Below, piece after piece: positions 1 to 8,000 of a stretch of 17,899 nt of DNA. The notes beneath the pieces were generated by a model that worked only from the letters and a program-made list of their open reading frames with translations, searched no databases and was not told where the DNA came from. Positions within the stretch are counted from its first letter, which is position 1; every line of letters starts with the position of its first letter. This DNA comes from Coemansia sp. RSA 1804 (taxonomy: Eukaryota > Kickxellomycota > Kickxellomycetes > Kickxellales > Kickxellaceae), in contig JANBTH010000410.1 of the NCBI GenBank assembly GCA_027578815.1, positions 1 through 17,899 of the forward strand, written 5' to 3'. The translations under genes and the position numbers were made by a program.

Positions 1-443
1 GAAATACACACATTTTTTTCTGGTTGCTTTTGCTACTGCATTTTGTTCTGCTCTTTATTATTTTTATTATTTTGGCTTTTGTTGTTGCCTGATTACTTTT
101 TTTTATTTACGGTGACCAACGGTTTTGGAGGCAAAAGTGCAAACGGCATCCCAAAGGAAAATTGTAACTGCTCACATTCTTTTTTATGTATTATTTAAAT
201 TATTTATTTAGACAATTTCCAAATAGTAGAATGAACCGAGCAATGTTAATCTACTGGATTTAAAAAATGCAAGAATGTTGTCAACGCACAACATCTAGGG
301 CAACGAACCGTAAACATGTGTGAGATATACCAATTCATCTCCCCACCTCTTGTCTCTCTGTCATAGCAAAGAAGAAGAAGAAACCATTTATTGCGCTTAT
401 TTCAATTTTACATTATCATTTGGTAGATACATATACAATCGTA
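1..443. other. AT-rich upstream region of the GH5 gene
   Basis: No coding region is supported here. The stretch has T-rich runs (about 8-115), an AT-rich segment around 180-215, a pyrimidine-rich segment around 338-362 (ctccccacctcttgtctctc) and a short purine run after 368. A pyrimidine-rich patch about 80-100 bp before the start codon is common just upstream of fungal transcription starts, so this is probably the promoter and 5' leader of the gene at 444. That role is inferred. I found no tRNA-like structure and no recognisable 3' end of a preceding gene. Confidence 0.5.
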
Positions 444-1937
444 ATGCTTACACACGTACTGTTGGCATTCATCCTGCTCTACACAACATGCATGGCGGCG
501 TCGCTTTTCGATAGCACGGAGAGCGGCAAAGAAGCAGCAGCACCGGAATCCACAGCAGCGGAATCCACGGACGGGGAGCCGCACACGAACAAGAACCTCT
601 TTGACGCAACACCGATCCGCGGCGTGAACATCGGCGGGGTGTTCCTGATCGAGCCGTTCATCCGGCCAAGCCTGTTCGACCAGTTCCTGGCAATCGGCAA
701 CGAGACGGAGCGACCGGTGGACGAGTGGACGTTCTCGGCCGCGCTGGGCAAGGAGGAGGCGCGGAGGCAGCTGGAGCAGCACTGGGACACCTTTGTCACC
801 AGAGAGCATCTGGAGGCGATGGCGGAGAGCGGCGTGAACTGGATCAGAATCCCCATCGGGTACTGGGCGTTCAACCTGACGCAGGACGAGCCATTCGTCG
901 ATGGCCAGGTGCCGTACGTGGAGCGGCTGCTTGGCTGGGCGCGCGACGTGGGGCTCAAGGTCGAGCTCGACCTGCACGGCGCCCCCGGATCCCAGAACGG
1001 ATACGACAACTCGGGGAGACGCGGAACGCCCAAGTGGCTGCTGGATCGCGGCAACGTTGACAGAACCCTGGATGCGCTGGAGAAGATGACGCGCCTGGCC
1101 GCCGACTGGGACGACGTGGTCTACGGGATCCAGATCCTCAACGAGCCGTCGCGGTGGAAATGGCCCGTGGCCGATATCCTGGAGTTCTACAACGAGGCAT
1201 ACGATCTGGTGCGCGGAATCACGCAGGACATGTACTTTATGATCCACGACACGTTCCTGGGGCCGACCGAGTGGGCCACGCTTGTCAGCGCCAACTGGAC
1301 CCACGCGCTGATGGACACGCATATCTACCAGATGTTCGATAACTACATGGTGTCTATCAACGAGACCATGCACATCGACATGGTTGCCGAGATGACCAAG
1401 GATATCGGCGCCTTCGATCGGGAGCACATTGGCGTGGTGGTTGGCGAGTTCTCGGCTGCCACGCACGACTGCACCAAGTACATCAACGGCTTCGGAACCG
1501 GAAGCCGGTGGGAGGGGACGCTTCCGGGAACAGACCATCCGTCCTGTCCGTTCGAAACATGCAAATGCACGGGCGATTACGGAAGCGACTACACGCAGTT
1601 CTCCGACCACTACAAGCGCTTCCTCAAGCGCTACATCGACGCCCAGCTTGCCGTCTACGACCGATCCATTGCCGGATGGTTCTACTGGAACTTCAGAACA
1701 GAGGGCGCGCCCGAGTGGGACTATCTTGTGGGCGTCGAGCAAGGCTGGTTCCCAAAGTTCCCGCGCACCGCTGTGCCGCTTGCCGATGACACCAGCAGCA
1801 GCGACAGCATGGAGGTCGCCAACACCGAGTTCGGTGACCTGCAGGCATCCACCGCGCCTGCTAAGCATCGTGCCGATCTGGCTGCACCGATCCGCGCGCT
1901 GATTGCGCTTTTCTTCCTTGCACTGCTCTGGCAATAA
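444..1937 (+). CDS. Secreted GH5 glucan 1,3-beta-glucosidase (exo-1,3-beta-glucanase)
   Basis: This 497-residue protein is an exo-beta-1,3-glucanase of the Exg1/GH5_9 type, expected to hydrolyse beta-1,3-glucan in the cell wall or periplasm. The start is the first ATG in frame; the frame opens slightly earlier only through a TTG, which is not credible in a eukaryote. Residues 1-18 form a signal peptide (Met-Leu-Thr-His then Leu/Ile/Phe-rich, cleavage likely after CMA). An Ala/Ser/Thr/Glu-rich linker follows. The fold begins near RGVNIGG (about 59). A substrate-cleft HGAPGSQNG motif lies near 178. The acid/base Glu is in ILNEPS (about E234) and the nucleophile in VVGEFSAA (about E335). WFYWNFRTEGAPEW (about 412-425) matches the family's conserved WxFWxxKTExAPEW segment. 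Four N-glycosylation sequons (NET, NLT, NWT, NET) suit a secreted protein. The last 15 residues are hydrophobic (IRALIALFFLALLWQ) after a small-residue segment, which could be a GPI-attachment signal or a membrane anchor. It converges on the TOR gene, 151 bp away. Function is confident; exact linkage specificity and anchoring are inferred. Confidence 0.93.
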   Translation: MLTHVLLAFILLYTTCMAASLFDSTESGKEAAAPESTAAESTDGEPHTNKNLFDATPIRGVNIGGVFLIEPFIRPSLFDQFLAIGNETERPVDEWTFSAALGKEEARRQLEQHWDTFVTREHLEAMAESGVNWIRIPIGYWAFNLTQDEPFVDGQVPYVERLLGWARDVGLKVELDLHGAPGSQNGYDNSGRRGTPKWLLDRGNVDRTLDALEKMTRLAADWDDVVYGIQILNEPSRWKWPVADILEFYNEAYDLVRGITQDMYFMIHDTFLGPTEWATLVSANWTHALMDTHIYQMFDNYMVSINETMHIDMVAEMTKDIGAFDREHIGVVVGEFSAATHDCTKYINGFGTGSRWEGTLPGTDHPSCPFETCKCTGDYGSDYTQFSDHYKRFLKRYIDAQLAVYDRSIAGWFYWNFRTEGAPEWDYLVGVEQGWFPKFPRTAVPLADDTSSSDSMEVANTEFGDLQASTAPAKHRADLAAPIRALIALFFLALLWQ

Positions 1938-2088
1938 GCGCAGCCGCTTGGAGAAATACCGGTTCTTATAATCCAGCAAGCAGACGGATCGTACAACATC
2001 GGCCTTTTCCTTTTTAAACAACTGATCATAATAACAGCAACAACAACAACAGTAACAGAAACAGAAACAGAAACAGAAAAATGTAGCT
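1938..2088. other. Convergent 3' spacer between GH5 and TOR genes
   Basis: These 151 bases separate the stop codons of two genes facing each other, so both 3' UTRs and polyadenylation sites must lie here or overlap into the opposite gene. AT-rich candidates on the plus strand are around 1965-1972 (ttataatc) and 2024-2034 (gatcataataa). I see no exact AATAAA on either strand. The right part is the simple repeat annotated separately. Confidence 0.55.
2038..2080. repeat. CAA and AACAGA simple repeats next to the TOR stop codon
   Basis: A short CAA run (about 2038-2050) is followed by four exact tandem copies of AACAGA (2054-2077) and then A residues. On the TOR coding strand this is a T-rich TCTGTT repeat starting about ten bases after the TAG stop, so it would sit at the beginning of the TOR 3' UTR. 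Confidence 0.85.
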
Positions 2089-5000
2089 CTACCACAGCGG
2101 CACCCACCCAACATACAAAACCGCCAGATTCTCGGACGACGTCGCCTGCTGAATAAGCCGATCGATCTGCGCCGCCACCGTCAGCTGCACACTGGGATCA
2201 AAGTCAGAGCCAACGAGCTTGTCATGGATGCGCTTGACAATCGCGCGCGCCTTCGGATTACCGACCTGCCAGCCCTTGTCGTCAACGCCGTCGTACTTGA
2301 GCTGGCTGCTGAGCCGTGCCAGCGCGCCCTCGTTCGGCCGACTGCCGCCCACCGCCGGCGCGCTCTCCATCGTGATGTCGCCTTTGCCGTGCGCCGGCGC
2401 AGCAGCCGCCATCCACCGCGATGTCTGCCGCTGCTGCTGCTCTTCGATTATCCTGCTCTCGCGTCTGCCGGCCACAGCACCATTCGCAGCAGCGCCATTC
2501 GCAGCAGCACCGTCCGCCTTGTCGGGCTCCTGGATGTACGACCACGAAACGAGCGGATCAAACACAAACGCCTCAAGCACAGCCATCAGCGAGTCGCGGT
2601 TGGCTCTGAGTACTCGCATCGTGTGGTTGGCAGTGAACTTGAACGAGCCCTCGATCATGCTGACCTCCATCGGCATAATGATCATGCGCGTGAGACGGAA
2701 CGGCACGCGCTCGGGGTACTTGTCGCGGTGCGCTGCAACCTCGAAGCAGTCGCCAAAGTCAATGTGCACGATCTTGCCGCTGCGCTCGTGCATCATGATG
2801 TTCGACGGGTGCCGGTCGCCGAGTCCGAGAATGTACCCGGCAATCGACATCACCGCCATCGACCTTGTGTAGTTGGTGCGCCGCTCGAGCCACTTCTCGG
2901 CGTTCGGCGACTTGTACCACATTGCGCGCTGCAGGTCGTTGCCGGGCGTGTTGGACAGCGCGTACTCGAACGACTCGACCTTCTGCATGATCGTCAGCGA
3001 CTCGTAGTTGGGCGAGAACTGCAGCGCCATGCGCTGCTCCAGGTTCAGCGGCTGCGTGTGCGCCTCGCGGTAGAACCGGATCAGCTCGTGGATGGTCTCG
3101 CAGTTCGGGTAGTATCCGATCAGCCCCGAGTTCGACGACAGCGGAATCACCGGGAACCGCTCAATCGCCAGCGACCGCCGCGCCGTCTCGTTGTCGCGCA
3201 TCAGCAGCGAGTTGACCAATCCAAACAGCTGCATCACCCGCTCGTCCTGCCGCAGATCCTCGTGGCCCTTCAGCACAAACGTGTACTTGAATCCGTCCGA
3301 TCCGTTAATCACCACTCGCCGCGGATGCTGCTTCGTGCTGTACACGAACACCTGCGGCGCAAACGACTCGATCAGCACCAGCTCACGATCCGGATCGTAC
3401 GTCCCAGGAACCGCCAGCTGCATGTTACGGCACTGCAGCAGCACCGGCGCCGTGTCCTTGAGCGCAAGCGACGTGGGCTCCGGGAACTGCTTGCGGATCT
3501 TGCGGAAGATGTTGTAGTACAGCTCCCACGCCTGCTGCAGAAACGCCTCGTTGCGCCGTCCAGGCTCCGCCGAAAAGAACTGGTTCAGATACTCCTCGGC
3601 CGCCGCCAGATCGCTGCCGAACATCTGCACAAAGTGGTACTCGCGCAGCGTCTCCGGCGTGCGTGCCCGCCGATGCAGCGGCGCCAGGATCTTCATCATC
3701 TCCACGTAGTTCTTCTGGTCGTAGCAGCACTTGGACGCGTTGTCCAGCGCCTCCTGCCACATCTCCGGAAACAGCAGCGTGATGCGGATGAGCTCGCGGC
3801 TGACAATCTCCGTCTGCTCGACGAGTTCCGGCATCAGGTCGTTGAGCTTGGCCAGCACCGCCTTGGCCGCCTGGCTGCGCTCGGCGTGGTCCGATCTGGC
3901 TGCCACGTACAGCGAAAACAGAATCGCGTGCGGATGGTACTTTCCGACCTCCGTCAGCAGCTGCCTGATCAGCTTGCTAGTGCTCTCGTACCGGATATGG
4001 ATGCGCGCCAGGATCTGCGGAATCACCTGCAGCCAGGTCCGGAGGGGCACCGAGTTGAACCCGTCAAGAATCGCCTGCGCAACGCCCTCGTGCTGCGAGT
4101 AGTTGAACCACGCCGTCAGCAGTCGCAGCGTGTCCTGCAGCGTGGTATCGCTGCGCGACAGCTGGATTGCGCGGAAGAATCCGTGCACCGCAGGCACCAC
4201 GTGGTTCTCAATTATGTCTGCCGGCGCCCCCGCATGCTCGGCCTCGTACCGCTGCGTCTCGTAGTAATGCCGCAGCGCCAGCGAGTGCCACGCCTTGTAC
4301 CACTTGCGGTCCAGCACCGTTGCCGCGCGATACGACTCCAGAATCGACTCGTTGATGCGGTCGCCCTTGAGCTTGAATAAGAACTCTGCGTCCTGGTCGG
4401 CAATGCTTTCATCGCCAGACCCGGCTGCCGAGTCGTGTGCGCCAGACACGCCGTTAGCCCCCGAGCCCGCCGACACCGACATCCTCGGCCTCCGCACACC
4501 AATAGAGTCACGACGGCTCTGTCGGCGCGAGTACGATCCGTCGGGTGCGCCCAGACCGGCCTTCTCGCGCGCCCGCTGCGCCAACGGCGCATTCTGCTGA
4601 ATGCTGCTCAGCCACTCCGCGCGCTTGAAGTAGAAGCGCGCAAGGAAATGGATGATATTCGCGTCCTCTGCCGCATCCGCCGGATCATTTCCGGCTGCAT
4701 ACGCCCGCGCATCAGAGTAGTCGGCAAACGCGTCCGGTTTGCGCACATCGAAGCCGATCTTCCTCGAGTAGTCGCTGCTGAACATCTCCAGCATCTGGAA
4801 CGCATCCCTGCGCTCGTTGGCCGCCCACTTGTACTTGAGATACATGTAAACCAGCGCAGGCTGCTGCGACAGCCGGATCGCCGTGTCCAGCGGCGCATTG
4901 TTGCCCCTGCCGGACTCGCCAATATTTCCATTGCTGCTGCTGTTGACATTGCCATTGCGCAGCACGAGCGAATCCAGCGACAGTCCGCTCTGAAGCAGCT

Positions 5001-8000
5001 GCTGTTGCTGCTCGTCCAGCTGCGACTTTAGTCGCATGTGCTCCTGCGCATGGAGCTTGACCTTGGGCGACGGCGAGTCAATCTCGCTATGGTAGATCTC
5101 CTCCAGGTACCGGGACTCGTCGTCGAGGAGCTGGATGATCGCATGCCGCGCGATTCGCATCTGATCGGAGTTGCGACACATATTGACGTACTTGATCCAC
5201 GTCTCCAGATCAAGCACAGGACGCAGCACCATGCTCCGCAGCCGCAGAACCTTCTGCCACATCCCAACGTCCTGCTGGATGCCCTTGAGTCGCTGTCTCC
5301 ACGTGCTGACAATCGTGCCACGCCGCTCCTTATCGTCGTGTGCAGACTTGTACGCAATCACCTCCTCCAGCTCGGTCAGCAGCTGGCAGCGGAACACCTG
5401 CGAGTACCCGCGGCTGTAGGACTCGGTTATATGGGACACCAGATCCGTCTCCATCTCGTTTCTCGCATCGTCAATGTACTCCTTCGCCTCGTCGAACTTG
5501 TTGTGGTACACAGCGAGCAGCGCGCGGCAGAACGACTTGTCCTTGCTCATGTTCGGCATGGTCGACAGGTAGAACTCCATCCGGTCGATATCACCCATCG
5601 CCCACGCCATGTTCATACCAATATTGGCCGACACAAGCTGCAGCTGGTGATCGGTACCGCGCCAGATCCGCTCGTACATCGGAATAAGCGTTTCCCAGTC
5701 GGACATCTCGAACAAGCAGTGCATCTGGCCATTGAGGTTCTTGTACGACGGGCCGTTCTCGGCCTCCTGGCGCTGGTATATTGTCAGCGCCTCATCCCAC
5801 CGCTGGAGCTGCAAATACCACTCAACGCTCTCCTCAATATCGGGCTGTTCCTTGCGCACGTAGTTGAGCATGCCGATTGCAGAGTCGTGGAGGTCCAGGT
5901 TCTGGTTGAGCTCAATGAGCTTTTCAATCGTCTCGTAGTTCTTCTCCAGCGCCCACTCCGCCTCCTTGTAATGCAGCTCCTTGGCCAGCGCGTGGCAGCG
6001 ATCCGCGTACTCGCCGAGCAGCTTGAGATCAATCGGAATCTGCTTCTCGTCCCGCTCCATGTACCCGGCCAGATTGAGTATCGTCTGCAGTATATCCGAC
6101 GGGATCTCCTTGTTGGATGCAACCTTCTGCAGCGACGAGATGATCTCCTGCTGGTACTGGCCAGGAAGTTCGGTCCAGCACGACACAAAGGCAGCGTTGA
6201 ACAGATCGCTGCAAAGCTTGGGGTTCTTGACAGCCAGCGACGTGCAAGCCCGTAACGAGGGCGATGGCGACTGCTGCAGAAGCTCTACAGAGAACCTGTT
6301 GAGCCAGCCAATCCAGTCGTCGCGGGACACCATCTGGGTGGTACTCCAGGCCCGGCGCAACAGCATCACATCGACATGAAGCTTCGTCGCGCCCTCATTC
6401 GCTTGGCCGAGGGACGCTTCAGCGGGCAACGCATCGCCCTGAAGGAACGGCACCACGCGCTGCGACTCCTTTGGAACCAGCCGCCCAGAGAACAGGAGCC
6501 GCGAGTACCGCTCGTATCTGACGTGATCGGTAACGCCGCGCATCTTCATTGTCGCGTCGATCGTAGGTATAAACAGCATAAACTCGTCCTGCAGCTGCTC
6601 CATCAGCACACACAGGGTGTCGATAACAGCCGTCTGAAGGGACTGCGACTGCGCGTTCTGCAGAAGACGAACAAGCGTCAGAATGATGCGCGACGCAAAG
6701 CTGCCGCAGTTGACGGCCACGACAACCGACGAAATGCAATCGAGCGCAGACTCGATGGCACTTGTGTTGGCTGACGAAAGCCCCAGCAGAGTGATGAGTC
6801 GCGGCATGACAAGGAACAGGTACCCCTCAATGCTGGGGCTGAGTATCTGCAGCGCATGGAGCGCACTCACGGTGGGAAGACGGTTGTCAGATCCGTCGCA
6901 ATCGATCACCGAGATGAGGAACGGAAGCACGGTCGAGATGTGAGGGCCAAAGTCGCCGGAAAGAGACTCTGCAAGCACCTCGATCAGGTTGATCAGCATG
7001 ACCTGCTGCTGGTCGCTGATCGATGCGTCGCTGCCAAAGATCGAAAAGATGGGCTCAAGGAATGGGCGGATAAGTTTCCGAGCAATGCCAACGAGTCTGC
7101 CCAGGGACTCGATGTAGAATCCGGCCTTTCCCGGCGGCGCCACATCCATTGCACGAAGGATGGCCGGCACAACGCGACTCAAAAACGGCTCGCAGCCCGT
7201 CTGCAGCGGAGCAAACATCGAAATCAGCGCCTGGACGGCCAGCTGATGCGAATCAACATCCAGCGGATTGTCCAGGATGCGCAGCAACGTATTCACAGAC
7301 ACCTGCGTGTAGTAGCCGCTGCCGCTGAATGCAGTGCCATACGACTCGATCGGTATGTCGCCAACAAGCTTTTCGCTGGGCTTCTCGTCGTTGAAAACAG
7401 TCATGACATTGGGCACTGGGCCGCGGTTCTTGAGTTTCTTTGCATGGTGATGCTTTCTGGCGCGCTTGCCACCAACACCACCGCCAATGCCGTCCTTTCT
7501 TCCCGCAGACGCAGCCTTGGTCTGCCTGTCGTTCGTGTCGTTGCCATCAGCGCAATCCGTGCTGCTCCCAGCGCCGCCGTTCCCGCCTCCAGAACCGCCT
7601 CCACCGCCCTGGTAGGTGCTGGACATGTTAGCCAGCGCATCTTTGTACTTGTGCGGATCGATCGCGCCAAGCGCGCCAATCACACGAACAACCTCAAGCC
7701 GAAGCTCCTTGTCCGACTGGCTCTTCAGCATGCCGGCCAGAATGTCAAAAAGCCGCGGATACTCGATGTACGGCGTAATCACCATGCCGCAGAAGCTAGC
7801 GCAGTTGCTAAGCGCCTTGAGTGCCGATATGTGCTTCTGCGTGTTGGTGGTGTCGCTGAGCGCATTCATAATGCTCGACAGAAGCTTGTCGATGTGCGGA
7901 ACAAGATCGCTGCCGCCCACACGCGCGAGCGCAGCAACCGTGTCAAGCAGCTTGCTTGACAGCTGCGGGGGACCGTCGTCGATCCGCGGCAGAATGGTGC

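Noticed and set aside
420..443. Longer N-terminus for the GH5 protein beginning at 420
   Set aside because: The codon at 420 is TTG. The ATG at 444 gives a clean signal peptide directly.
1937..2091. Tail-to-tail gene overlap or fusion between the GH5 and TOR genes
   Set aside because: Both stop codons are clear and 151 bp apart; there is no shared coding sequence.
408..2114. A 568-codon frame antisense to the GH5 gene, extending through the convergent spacer
   Set aside because: Its start end encodes a Cys/Phe repeat that is just the spacer microsatellite, the rest mirrors the GH5 coding sequence, and its initiation codon is doubtful. No family resemblance.
2224..4380. A 718-codon ATG-initiated frame on the plus strand, antisense to the TOR C-terminal half
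   Set aside because: It is His/Arg/Leu/Val-rich with no domain, and mirrors the strongly conserved TOR kinase frame. GC-rich codon bias depletes stops in the antisense frames; similar mirror frames occur opposite all the long genes here.
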